A stretch of 64,000 nucleotides of DNA from Eucalyptus grandis (lineage: Eukaryota; Streptophyta; Magnoliopsida; Myrtales; Myrtaceae): NCBI RefSeq assembly GCF_016545825.1, contig NC_052618.1:6811398-6875397 (forward strand). Reading direction: 5' to 3'. Shown here piece by piece: positions 11,862 through 22,180 of the stretch (positions within the stretch are counted from its first letter, which is position 1; each line of letters begins with the position of its first letter). The notes under the pieces are model-generated. The model worked only from the letters and a program-made list of their open reading frames with translations. It ran no database searches and had not been told where the DNA came from. The position numbers and the translations under genes were made by a program.

Positions 11862-12439
11862 AAAAAAGGACCATAGGCGCATCAACGAAATGCCCATTTC
11901 ATATATTTGGGACGGGGCCAAAATTTAGGATGTCACATATGCCATCGGTGAGGCTCCACCTCACCGGGCCACTACTGGGCAACGCCGACTTGGCGGCGGC
12001 TCGGCAAGGCCAAGCCTTACCAATGGCTAGGCGAGCTCGGCCTTGCCTAATCTAGGTGAGCTTGAGCTCACTTAGCCAAGGCAAGGCTAAGCCTTGACGA
12101 GGGCTGACAACGCTCCAACGAGGTCGTCGACCCTCGACGGCCGCTATCGCCATGGCCTAGACTAGTGACCGGCCAAAAAGAAGAAAATAAAAAGAAAAAG
12201 GAGAAGAAAAAATAAGTGTTTGTCGGAATTGTTCCCGGGTACAAGAAACAAGTTTTTTCTACTTCTCGTTCTATTCCAAATCTGTTCCCGAAAATAAAAA
12301 AATAAAAAAAATAGATTTTTTGTTCCTTCGAACAAAAGTGTAAACAAACGCATTTCTGTTCTTTTTTTATTTCTCGGAACAAAAGAACAGAAATTTGTGA
12401 CCCAAGAAACAGAAACAGAAATAACAAACAGGCCCTAAA

Positions 12440-13110
12440 AGTTATTTATTTTTTTGTTTATAGATAATTGGATATTCTGCGTTTATAATACTAAAAAATT
12501 TGGGAGATGGTCGCGTGAGCGTTTCGCTACCTTTTTAATTTTATATGCTTCACTGCATCTCTATAGTCTTTTTTATGAGAACGATAGTTGTTGCTAAACA
12601 GAAGGACGAAAGCTCATTGTTTGATTCAACTTGTTGACTATCTAAAATACAATTTCGTGTTGAGTGAAGAGAAATCAACATCTTACAAAGTATGGATTCT
12701 ATATTGAAAGAAATGTGGCCACCAAGGCTCCACCTAGGCTAATATTATGCACTATTGATTATATAGATTACTTATATAAGTTAAGATTTTGGGTAACCAT
12801 TATTTGGTTCGGTTGATTGATTTTTGTTGATATTACACCAATGAAAAAGAACACGACTAAAATAACATGTTTTTAATTTTAATGATATGAAAATCTTTTA
12901 CAATACTATAGATAAATTTACCAAGTACAAGTAACATTAAGACTAATGTGCGATCTTATCAATAGGTTGGAAATCGATTGCCACGGTTTGCTTTAAATAT
13001 TATTCAATGGCAAAAGGTTGAATTTTACGTTTGCGTTGGTTGACAATAGAAGCACATCTTAAATATAAATAAAAAAATAAAAAAATCCCGAGAGTGTACT
13101 GATCAACCAT
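12440..13110. other. Intergenic, no gene seen
   Basis: AT-rich; no supported feature. Confidence 0.5.
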
Positions 13111-14514
13111 AAACAAAAGTGTAAGAATGGCTAAAAAAAAAAAGTAAAGTGTAAGAAAGCAAAATTAATGAAGCAAAAATAATAAAGTGTCAGACAATTT
13201 ATAAGCTAAATTCAAAGCGAATCAAATTTCTCATCCAAAAGATCAATTTACTAAAACTAAATTATATCAAAAGTATTCATTAATATCACTTATTTATACG
13301 TATGCTTTGAAACTAAGCTGAATCTAGCACTAAAAGTTAACAGCTTAATCAAGGTCTCCATTTCAAGCCATCTTTCAATTTTTTTAATTTTTTTAATTTT
13401 TTTAAAAGAAAGGGGACACAACACGTGCTAGAAGTCTTCTAGCCCAAAATTCTGAGCGGAAAATTCACATTAATCTTTTGCTGGAAGTCTTCTAGAAAAT
13501 GTATTTGGAATGTAAACAGCACGTGCACGAGGAATGCATAGCCCGTGCATGGATGGCGTTGATGACGAAAACGATGGAGATGGAGCCGGCAACGAAGACG
13601 ATGGAGGCGGTGGTTGGTCTAGACGCGTCATCAATGATTCGCTGGTGAAGATAGCCAAGGGAAGTATTAAATTTTAATAAATTTACTAGAAAATACACAC
13701 CATGTTAGGTAGTGGCATGGCCCTTATAAACAGTCGAATATTTCTACATTATTCACCTCTAATTCTTAAAAGCTTTGTAGAGATTCATTACCTATTTTCT
13801 TGACAAATCGATCCTTTCCTCCAGCACTCATGGACAGAGACATTGATTAGGAATCCATGCATGCTTCACGGCTAAAGGGCAAAAATATTCATTACGTGCT
13901 AGTCCTTATTCCGGTTCCTCGTACCAGTCCATGAAATCTAGAAGTAACTCTATAATAAAGCTATTTGTTAGACTAGAAAGTCTATCATAATTGTTAAGTC
14001 AGATGTAATTCCCAATTCTAGTTTCTAGACTAGAACTTATAAAGAAATTAAACGTTTGCCATTCCTTATTAACATTTTAAATTAGTTTACTACAAAATTC
14101 ATATGGAAAATAATTGCAAGCGCCACCTAACATTAATTACATAATTTCTCATTGTTGAAATACTAACGTGAAAACTCATGGCACAAAAAAATTTATAGTG
14201 GCTCACAATTTTTGCCGAAGAAAAACCGTGATCTTGCAAAGAAGTCAATGCCAGAGAATCTGAAAATAAAAATGAAGAATAATAAAGGATATTAAATTTA
14301 TTTTTCATATTATATAATTTATAAACCTATATATATATATATAATATAAAATTAGGAAGAGCAACACGCAGAAAAGAAAACGGTACTTTTGAAATGAGAT
14401 TCACGTCTTCACGTCCTCAAATCTTTATCGAATCCCTTTCTCTTCGGTAACCACCTCGCAACGCCGTGGCTCACGTACTCACGTACTTGAAATGGGCGAC
14501 ACGCATTTAGGAGA

Positions 14515-14745
14515 TCGTGGCTGAGAGCGAGGAGGAGATCTCTCACTCTCTCTCTCTCTCTCTCTCTCTCTGTGGCGGCACCAAGGCGGCGAAGAAGAGG
14601 GGAGCGACGTTCGTGATCATCAGCTTCGAAGGATTTCGACCAAGTTGGGACTTCGAAATGAGAGCACGGTCTCGGAGTTGGATCTCGAAGAAAGAAGAAG
14701 GAGGATATACCCGGTAGAGATCTGCTCCTGGAGGCGGTTCCACCG
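14515..14745 (+). pseudogene. eL22 N-terminal fragment fused to foreign sequence (C copy 1)
   Basis: After a (TC)n tract at 14546-14572 the frame reads [16 protein letters not shown], matching the lysine-rich start and [10 protein letters not shown] of plant 60S ribosomal protein eL22. At about 14618 the match stops: instead of DCTK the frame continues ISFEGFRPSWDFEM and then a Ser/Arg-rich stretch. The same junction exists at 35728 in C copy 2, so the fusion is older than the C duplication. The stub has about 12 eL22 residues and no ribosomal function is possible. Confidence 0.6.
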
Positions 14746-14936
14746 AGAAGTGGTGGACATGGAGGCCTGCACCGGAAGTGACACCACCCAATAGAGAGAG
14801 AGGGGGGCGATCGGAGGTGGAAGTGCGCCTTTGTATGGAGCGACGCGGTGGTGAAGCTCCTTGCTTCCTTCCTTTGCCTGATGTCGCTCCAAAATCTCAC
14901 GCATGCTTCGGGGACAGTCGAATAGCTTCTGCATAT

Positions 14937-15515
14937 GGTGATGATTGGGAATACGTGGAAGAAGAAGGGCCTTTAGAGATCATCAGGCAAGGGAACGGAA
15001 GAACAGTAAAGAAAACCATCAGGTTTTCCGAAGAAGGGATCGGACGTGCAACTGTTGAAAGAGGGTAACTCAGAAGATACTACCTGTTTATGTGTTGAAA
15101 ACTTGGCATACATTACTTCCTACTTTTCTTTCTCTTTGTGTTGGTTTTGGTTTGAATTTTAAAGTTGAGGTTCGTAATTCACTGCCAGGATGCTGAAAAG
15201 CCGACCTTGAATCCTCTCCCTCCACTGTTCGAAGAATATTTAGAATATAAGAATTGATCGCCAATGTCAGCTCAACAGGTGTTAGAAAATTTCGCTCTCC
15301 AAGTGCCTAATTTTTGACTGAGCAGGTAGCATATTATGATGGTCATACGTCTAGTTATATTTTTCTGGACTGATTTGTTGAACTTTTTTTTTAAATGTTT
15401 TATTTTTGCCTGTCGGTTTGCTTAACAGGATGAAGCTCATTGCTCTTTCATTCTGAAAAATGAAGCTTGTTGGTTTGCTCCCGATGCCTCCATCCAGTTC
15501 GTATATCCTGAGCAT
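14937..15515 (+). pseudogene. Decayed CCCH zinc-finger (ZRSR2/U2AF1-like) gene, C copy 1
   Basis: Three segments with splice-like edges resemble the plant CCCH zinc-finger protein related to ZRSR2 (Arabidopsis At1g10320 type), a splicing-related family. Segment 1 (14937-15068) reads GDDWEYVEEEGPLEIIRQGN and ends in TAA. Segment 2 (15189-15324), after acceptor GCCAG and before donor CAG/GTAGC, reads KPTLNPLPPLFEEYLEYKN, a stop, then SPMSAQQVLENFALQVPNF and a one-base loss. Segment 3 (15429-15515) reads DEAHCSFILKNEACWF, but the third zinc Cys and the His have become other residues (DASIQFVYP). Premature stops, a frameshift and lost zinc ligands make it a pseudogene. Confidence 0.75.
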
Positions 15516-15590
15516 TTTGGAGGACCTATACTGTTTTCAGAATGATGGGCAACTGGTAAGAATAATTCGTGCAATTAAATTTCTATCATA

Positions 15591-15900
15591 ACCACCTCGC
15601 AACGCCGTGGCTCACGTCCTCACGTACTTGAAATGGGCGACACCCATTTAGGAGGAGATCTCTCTCTCTCTCTCTCTCTGTGGCGGCACCAAGGCGGCGA
15701 AGAAGGATGGGGCGACGTTCGTGATCGACTGCACCAAGCGGGTGGAGGACAAGATCATGGACATCGCCTCCCTCGAGAAGTTCCTTCAGGAGCGCATCAA
15801 GGTCAACGGCAAAGCCAGCGCCCACAACGACTCCGTCATCACCTCTCGCGACAGGTCCAAGATCACCGTCACCGTCACCGTCACCTCCACCTCCCGTTAG
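15591..15900 (+). pseudogene. RPL22: 60S ribosomal protein eL22 pseudogene, 3'-truncated
   Basis: The leader at 15591-15660 repeats 14450-14520. From 15682 the frame reads [20 protein letters not shown], then [20 protein letters not shown], then [20 protein letters not shown] and [12 protein letters not shown] before TAG at 15898-15900. This is the first ~70 residues of eL22, a large-subunit protein usually near 120-125 residues in plants; the C-terminal YLKYLTKKYLKK part is absent. The ATG at 15633 is out of frame with it and no in-frame start is seen before the (TC)n tract, so it is a fragment. A short GTCACC repeat at the break may mark slippage. Confidence 0.85.
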
Positions 15901-16520
15901 TTCTTGTGCTTGTGGTGATGCTGCTGCTGCTGCTTCATGTGCACAATGTTGCGGTTTTAGAGTATGCCTAGGATGCCTGTTGAATCGCAGTGCTTTTCTT
16001 CGAAATGAAAATAACTGTAGGTTTATAATATGCTCGATCGCGTCGTTTTATGTGCAGATTCTGCATGTTTTCGCTTTCGTTAGCTGCGATTTTGGCAGAA
16101 GATTGCTTTTTGAGTTGATTTGTAGATAGGACTAGCCTCCTAGGCGGCGCACTCATGCCGTCCATCTGCGAGCGGGTGGTTAATTATGTCGTCTGCTTCG
16201 CGGCGAGAGTCTGGTGTTGTGGTGGGATTTCTGCACCTCATGTTGGTAAACTTTTGCATATTTGCACTGCTGCGAATCTTTGTGCAAAATGGTCTAGGTT
16301 ACAGCATGTGTTTAAATTCAAGATTGATTCATTTCCACTTCATTAATTGTTGGAACTAAATCTGACTCTGTGTTTTTACTCTTTGTTTTATGCCACGCTT
16401 TTGCAAATCTTTGGCGCGGGCTGTCCATGGACCCACATGTTTGGAGACGACGTTCTCAACCTCCGTCGCCGTCAATGGCCGTGGCTTGATGCCGCCAAGT
16501 CAGTTCATTCTCCATTGTTT
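15901..16520. other. GC-balanced sequence without assigned gene
   Basis: Possible 3' leader or trailer sequence: a (CTG)n-like stretch at about 15919-15935 and small frames up to 63 codons (16155-16346). None resembles a family I recognise. Confidence 0.4.
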
Positions 16521-16613
16521 TAGTATACCTTTGTGATTTTTCTATGCTGCTTTGTGCAATTTTCGAGCTGGAAATTTCGTTATCAGAATAGCTCGGTCAC
16601 GGCCGGAGTAGTG
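16521..16613 (+). repeat. 93-bp repeat shared with 19896-19987
   Basis: Both copies begin TAGTATACCTTTGTG and share TTTGTGCAATTTTCGAGCTG and AATAGCTCGGTCA. The second copy directly abuts the mitochondrial rpl16 fragment. The origin of the repeat is unknown. An 86-codon frame (16533-16793) runs through this copy but is not recognisable. Confidence 0.75.
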
Positions 16614-16794
16614 GCTGAGGGAGAATATTTGGTGATGGTCAGCGACTTCAGGTATCGACGTCAGACTGATAAGGATTGCGGTGTGAATCTGTGTAGTGGA
16701 GTCTTCGTCAAGCTCGTCATTGATGGTTCTGTAGAGAAGGACTTCCTTCGGAGGGGAAGACGTCCTTCGGTGAAGACGCTCTCCAAAAAGTAGA

Positions 16795-18389
16795 GTTAAA
16801 AACAAAAAAAAAAATATATTTTAAAAAATTAAAAATTATATTAAAATAATTAAAAATTCGATTTTTTTAAATATTTTAAAAAGAATTATAAAAATTTTCC
16901 ATTAAATTTGTATTGCATAAATTTTTTTAATAATACATTTTTTTATAAAAAAATCATAAAAATGAGTATGTTTACTTCAAATAAGAGAAGCATGTGCATA
17001 GTCTAAATTTTTTTATAAATATTTCAATTTATAGGTTTCTTTAAAATTTTATTTTATTTTATTTACTATTTTTAATTTAATTTGAAGTTTTAATCCAATA
17101 AGCATATAGTAGAAGTGGGTTTTTCTAGAATACTAATAGGTTTTACGAATATGAATCGGGTCGAGTATAAGTCGGGTACGAGTTGGGTTGGATACGAGTC
17201 ACTAGATTTACATTACAAGAATTAGGGATGGCTAATGGGTGGGTCAAGTCGGGTATAGGTCGGGTCAAAATGGGTCGACCCATATTTGACCCATTTAATT
17301 TGTTTTGATCCATATTCTTGTAGTGTAAATCTAGTGATCCATACCCGACCTGACCCGTACCTAACCCATACCCGACCCGACCCACTACTACTTATTAATA
17401 TTCTAGGAAAACCCACTTCTACTATATGCTAATTGGATTAAAGCTTCAAATTAAATTAAAAATAGTAAATAAAATTAAAAAATTTAAAAATCTATAAATT
17501 GAAATATTTATAAAAAAATTAGACTATGTACATACTTCTCTTATTGAAGTGAACATATCATTGAATAACTAAAAATTGTAACATGAAATTTTTTTAACTA
17601 AACCTAAAAAAGCTCATTTTTATGATTTTTTTATTAAAAAAAAAGTATTGTTAAAATATTTTTATCCAATACAAATTTTTAACAATTTTTATACAATACC
17701 AAATTTAATGAAATTTTTTATCATTCCTTTTAAAAAAAAAATTAAAATCGAATTAAAATTAAATATAATTTTTATATTTTAAAAAATATTTTTAATTTTT
17801 AAAAATATAAATTTTAATTTTTAATAATTTTTTTTTTTTTCATTTTTCTTCTTCTTCGGCCGGCCACGGGTCACAAGCGAGATCGAGCTCACCGGTGTCG
17901 GGTGGGGCTCGATCTTGCCAATCTGGCGAGGCTCGAGCCTCGCGGGCTTGTTGCCAACTAGAGGTTGGCCATCACCCCGCCGGCTAGAAGGAAAAAGAAA
18001 GAAAAAGAAAAAGATTGAAATATGAAAAATAATTCTAATTTCGATTTTTTATTAAAAAAATTATAAAGTTAAAAATTGCCATGGGTTTAAACTTTAAAGT
18101 GGGTTTCCTAATAACCCATTTAAGCCCATTTCTTTTTTGTGTTTTACTTTATCAGACCCATTTTGACCCATATTTAATTTTCATTTGACCCATATATGAC
18201 CCATATTTAACTTTCACTTGACCCATATATGACCCATTTAACTAAAAATGGGTAATAATATGGGTTTATGATCCATTTTGCCAGCTCTAACAAGAATATG
18301 TGTTAAAACAGGTTAAATGAGTTAAATATGGGTCGACCCATTTTCGACTTGACCCATACCTGACCCAACCCATCCATTTGCCACCCTTA
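16795..18389 (-). mobile_element. Host hAT-family element, split by a relative
   Basis: Read on the minus strand, it starts at 18389 with TAAGGGTGGCAAATGGATGG, continues through GTATGGGTCAAG and ACATATTCTTGT to 18290, and resumes at 17222 with AATGTAAATCTAGTGA and onward to about 16800. This order of motifs is the same as inside the element at 17223-18289, so the two belong to one family in opposite orientations. The distal end is lost or diverged near 16795. Confidence 0.7.
17223..18289 (+). mobile_element. Non-autonomous hAT element with 8-bp target duplication
   Basis: The ends are TAGGGATGGCTAATGGG and, reversed, TAGAGCTGGCAAAATGG. The exact 8-bp flanks ACAAGAAT at 17215-17222 and 18290-18297 fit hAT transposition. 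Subterminal regions are dense in GGGTC/GACCC motifs, probable transposase-binding repeats. A GC-rich island (17855-17990) with GGCGAGGCT motifs sits in AT-rich sequence. No transposase is encoded. Together with the host copy it creates an apparent ~420-bp inverted repeat between 16801-17222 and 17308-17840. Confidence 0.85.
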
Positions 18390-18569
18390 CCAAAAATTCC
18401 CGAAGAAGAAGATGCAGGGAAGAGAAAGAAATAAAAAACTGAAAATTGAAAAGGAAAATGAAAAAAAAATTCGGAAAGAAATCAAAATCCGATTATAATA
18501 AGGAGTCGAGTCTACTTATAAGTTGGGTTGAAGTAGAGGTGTCAAAATCGGTTTTAAGCTCATATATGA
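18390..18569. other. Short spacer
   Basis: A-rich spacer between the hAT nest and the Harbinger fragment; nothing recognised. Confidence 0.4.
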
Positions 18570-18571
18570 CT

Positions 18572-18775
18572 CATTTATGATTTAAAAGACCAAAAGGGTT
18601 CGGCGTCTAATACACAAAAATGTCTTTTTAGGACCCCGAATGCCCTCTCTACTATAGACTGTAAGGATGAATGGCGATGATTGAACAACTCTTTCTCGTT
18701 CTCAGGTGAGTGGTCACTAAACTCCCTCCTGTGATATCGAACTCCACGATATGGCAAAATTATTCCTGGTTGGAC
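18572..18775 (-). pseudogene. PIF/Harbinger transposase C-terminal fragment
   Basis: On the minus strand the frame reads PYRGVRYHRREFSDHSPENE, then KELFNHRHSSLQSIVERAFG and VLKRHFCVLDAEPFWSFKS. This is the well-conserved C-terminal part of plant DDE_Tnp_4 transposases, where the third catalytic acidic residue belongs to the IERAFG region; here E is present in VERAFG. The preceding codons (PTRNNF) match the family only after a one-base shift. About 65 residues of a protein usually near 400 long survive, so it is inactive. Confidence 0.85.
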
Positions 18776-19115
18776 CTATTATTAGTAGGGTACACTTGTG
18801 ACAAATTTACTCCAAATTATTTTTTTGACCATAAAAAACTCTAAAATGGTACACCTGTGACAAATTTACCCCGACTAACTATAAAAAGTAACCATAAACT
18901 AGTACATTTATGACAAATTTACCCCAAACTAATCTATTCGGCCGCAAAAAATCTAAAATTAGTAAATTTGTGACAAATATACCCCCATTAAATTAGATTA
19001 ATACTACAAAAAAATCACAAAAATTGTAAACTGTCATAAATGGAGCATAAAATCCCAAATTGATATACCAGTTAATTGTCACGTATTATTTAGAGTATTA
19101 ACCTTTATTAGTATT
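18776..19115 (-). mobile_element. Truncated MULE-type MITE, relative of 5904-6375
   Basis: On the minus strand it repeats GGGTAAATTTGTCACAAGTG, AGTTTGGGGTAAATTTG and TTTTTATGGTCAAAAA motifs as in the complete element, and it ends at the AT-rich side near GTATTAACC. One terminal repeat is missing, apparently cut by the adjoining Harbinger fragment. Confidence 0.65.
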
Positions 19116-19317
19116 ATTTTTTTTTTTGGTACTATGATTTTTTTTTACACAACTCAAATTGCTAGATTTTAGGCAAACTCTTTTGCCCTATTAATTCAAG
19201 CAAATTACATTGTTTTTTCTTTTACAATTATAAGGAGTGAATATGATAGAAAGAGCCCAATTGCCTGTGCAGACACAATGAATGTCCTTTCTTTTATCTA
19301 GATGCGTGGCGTGCGCT

Positions 19318-19318
<1 letters not shown>

Positions 19319-19353
<35 letters not shown>
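19319..19353. repeat. (GA)n microsatellite
   Basis: Uninterrupted GA dinucleotide tract. The 96-codon frame over it (19302-19592) has no other support. Confidence 0.95.
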
Positions 19354-19359
<6 letters not shown>

Positions 19360-19615
19360 ATAACAAAATGAAAGGTCAACCTGGAGATGCGCTCTTCTTA
19401 AAACCAAGTCAGGATGGAGCCATGAATTTCCAAGAGATTCTCTCTACCAACACGCGTTGCTCTCTCTCTCTCTTTATGCCATTTTTGAATCTACCAGTTT
19501 TTCAGCCCGGACGCGAGTCCAACGCAGGATTTCTGTTAAAAGCGACGACGGCCAATGGGGACCACATTTTTTTCCGCCAGTTGCGAGTCTGACGCAGGAT
19601 TTCTCGAGTTTCTAA

Positions 19616-19885
19616 TTTAGAATAGCCCATTCTGACTTCTGTAGGTTTCTCGATAATAGGGAGATCTGCGAGAACTCTTACCCATATCTTACCATTTCTT
19701 CGGGATTGTTCGCTCATTAGCACGATGGAATTGTCCGATTGTAGTCCAATGCGCTACTTCAATGGCTCGGTATGAAAGATAACTAGCTCTACAACTTTTA
19801 GTGCCATATCTTCCAAAACTCAGTTGTATACAGTTCGATTTGCAACCCCTACTACATCTGCCTTTACGATATTTACCATAGAAAC
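19616..19885 (-). pseudogene. rpl16: Nuclear insertion of mitochondrial rpl16 fragment
   Basis: On the minus strand one frame reads KYRKGRCSRGCKSNCIQLSF, then GRYGTKSCRASYLSYRAIEV and IGQFHRA, and after one extra base a second frame continues [20 protein letters not shown] and EKPTEVRMG. This is the central part of ribosomal protein uL16 as encoded in plant mitochondria (CSRGC, GRYGTKSCRAGRLSYRAIEAARR and [26 protein letters not shown]; family knowledge). The rest of the gene is absent on both sides. A frameshift and many replacements indicate an old organelle-to-nucleus insertion rather than a working nuclear copy; no transit-peptide exon is visible. Confidence 0.85.
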
Positions 19886-19895
19886 GTATGAAATA

Positions 19896-19987
19896 TAGTA
19901 TACCTTTGTGCATTTTCTATGTTACTTTGTGCAATTTTCGAGCTGGAATTTTCTTTATTGAAATAGCTCGGTCATGGCTGGTGTTAT
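19896..19987 (+). repeat. Second copy of the 16521-16613 repeat
   Basis: It begins TAGTATACCTTTGTGCATTT and ends at AATAGCTCGGTCATGGC. It abuts the rpl16 fragment with almost no spacer. Confidence 0.75.
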
Positions 19988-22180
19988 AAAAATAATCATG
20001 ATGTAACCACAATCAAAACCGCAATTCAACATGTAATGGAAAAACAAGAATTTCCTACCATTGTTCGATTTTTTTTGGAACTAGAAAATTACTAGTATAT
20101 TAAAATATATAAATGCTACAATCGAAACAAGCTCTACATAGTATATATGACATTATTTTCATATAGGCTAGCTACTGTATTTCCTAAAATATACGAAAAT
20201 ACAAGCTAAAAAAGAATAAATTATGCATTAAACCCCAAAAATACGCGTACTTAGGGTTCCCTACACAATTTTATACATTTATAAAATTCAAACATGCAAA
20301 ATAAATATACCACAGTGTAGAGAACATTCATACGAACCAAACATCACCAACCACGCTCTAACCGAAGCTCCCACGCGCCCACACACACCGCCTAAGTGTG
20401 CAGCACGTGAGGCGCACGTGCTAACGAGCCAAAAGGCTCATGGCCGGTCCGACCGATCCAATCGGTGGCAAATATAAATCGATTTGAAAAGGACGAATGT
20501 CTTTAAAAAAAGGAAAAAAAGAATGAAAGAAACAAAGTAAAGAGCATAAGAAAATTAAACTTTTACCGTGGCTAATCCAATTCATTAGGTGCCAAGTGTC
20601 GACACCATACATTTGTAAAACCCTTCATTAGCTGGTGCATCGTACCGTTAAGAATTTATCAAATAAAAAAGGCCGTGGAAGATAGAGAAAAACTTCATTT
20701 GCGTAGTCTGACATACGAGTGTTATACCTTGTAAAATAAGGCCAGCATGATTCGACTAAGTGCATATGCATTTTCCATCATTTAGAACTTAATTGACAAA
20801 ATTCATAATAAATTTATGAATTTTTGAACTATTTTTCTTGCACAAAATGGATAGTATGCCCGCCACGTCTGCATCTTGTTTCACATCTATGCTTGGTAGA
20901 GGCAACCTGACAGGGCTTTGCCATGTGTCTCATGTTCATCAATAATTATTGTTTCGTTGACTATCAAAAAGAAGATGTAACATCTCAATATACCTTTAGG
21001 AAAAAACTTTAGAAAAGTGTTAAACTTATTACACTTATACCAATTTGGTCATAAGCCTTGTGACCTAGAGTCAATTTAGTCATTCAGGCTAATTTTGGCC
21101 AAATATTATTAATGTGGATGTTGGTGGCCTATGTGGTATGAACGGTACTAGCATGGATAACTTTTAATTGTAATGTGACTTTCAATTTGTTATTTAACTG
21201 CAAAAGTCCTAACATAATATGGGAAAAACCCATATGGCAAATCTAAATTCATATGTCTAGAGAAGAAGATTGAATTTTCACAGTAAGGTTACTTTTCTAC
21301 TAAATATGGAATCTTGATGTGAGTCTCTATTTGATCCGCAAATGGAAATGAAGCAAAAGGAAGAAGATAAGCCCCAAGCCCATAGAAGAGTGCCTGTGCT
21401 CAGTCCTTGTAACAAGCTCCAATTCCAGTCGCAGGTGTCTCAAAATGGTTTGTGCGGCTTCTTCTACACAAGCTATTTGCTTTGCACATATGCCTCCTGA
21501 TAATCATTTTAGTTCTAGCTTCAAAATGTTTAGGAGGTTGAGTCCAATTCCATGTGCAGATGCCGCTGGAAGATTGGCCTAACTAAATTCTTTCTTAGGA
21601 CATGCAATATCTCTATATTGCACTTCAAATACATGAGGTTATATTGAATGATTCATAAATACACACATGCTCCTAAAATGACCACAATCTTGTTTGGTTA
21701 CTCAAGAGTGCAGCTTTCAAAAGTCTGATCGAAGTGAGGCCGATCAAGTCCTCACATGTAGTGCTTGAGCATGACCCCATTCGGTAAACACAGGGTTCGT
21801 GAATGGATTAGACCTAGTGAACATTTGGGTACTAAGTGTGTTTGGTTTTGAGAGTTAGGACGTGCTTGGAGGGCAATTTAGCCACTTTTCCACAAGGTTT
21901 TATCTCTGATACATAATGGCATTTTTAGAACTGAAGGAGGGAAAGTAGTGATGAACTAAAAGGGGAGTAACCTATAGTTCAGGCCTTGAAGTTTAAAACG
22001 ATCAAAATAAAATGTCCAAAACAATTAGAAAACCAGAACAATTTTTTCGTAGTGAGATTATACAACTTTTATTTTTTATTAGAATTTGCTGTTTTACCTA
22101 AGAATAAAATTTTCCAAACTCGACCGGTTTGATTCACTATTTCAATCTTTTAAAACCGACACACCTTAAAATCAATCTTC
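19988..22180. other. Intergenic, mostly featureless
   Basis: No gene recognised. Around 20990-21200 the sequence resembles the TIR of a MULE (ACCAATTTGGTCATAAGCC, AATTTTGGCCAAATATT) but no partner end was found. At 21345-21450 a short coding-like stretch (HRRVPVLSPCNKLQFQSQVS) is too short to assign. Confidence 0.4.

Larger units (their letters stand above)
7210..11937 (-). mobile_element. Solo LTR of a Ty3/Gypsy-like element, copy 1, interrupted
   Basis: This aligns along most of its length with 43371-46145. Landmarks are the left edge TATCACGCTCCGATC, the segment around GTTTCAGCAAGTTCTAC with AAGACTCGATTAGGA, the AT-rich GAAAATTAATAAATAAAT stretch, and the right edge GGCGCATCAACGAAATGCCC to GATGTCACA. 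Read on the minus strand it starts TGTGACATCC, a start common in plant Gypsy LTRs. No gag-pol, PBS or second LTR flanks it, so it is best called a solo LTR of about 3.5 kb once the MULE insertion is subtracted. A clear 5-bp target duplication is not visible for this copy. Confidence 0.6.
6849..12435. mobile_element. Tourist-like (PIF/Harbinger) MITE split by later insertions
   Basis: The left end GGATGCGTTTGGTAATG is preceded by TAA (6846-6848); the right end, reversed, is GGGCCTGTTTGTTATTTC and is followed by TAA (12436-12438). TIRs of this kind with a TWA target duplication are typical of Tourist/PIF MITEs. The two halves (6849-7209 and 11938-12435) both have pyrimidine- or purine-rich shoulders and a GC-rich centre with GGCGAGGCT/CCTCGCC-like motifs. 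They are separated by a solo LTR inserted near the centre. Confidence 0.7.
13112..15590 (+). repeat. Segmental duplication block C, copy 1
   Basis: This aligns in direct orientation to 33755-36843, starting at AGTGTAAGAATGGCTAAA and ending at AATTTCTATCATA. The second copy is longer in places (around 34820-35470 and 36050-36150). Block C carries an eL22-like start fused to other sequence and a decayed CCCH zinc-finger gene. After the end of the block, copy 1 jumps into a second partial copy of its own eL22 leader (15591 onward), whereas copy 2 continues into unrelated DNA. Confidence 0.9.

Noticed and set aside
15633..15971. 112-codon plus-strand frame starting ATG 15633
   Set aside because: It is out of frame with the recognisable eL22 sequence and is His/Gln/Arg-rich by shift.
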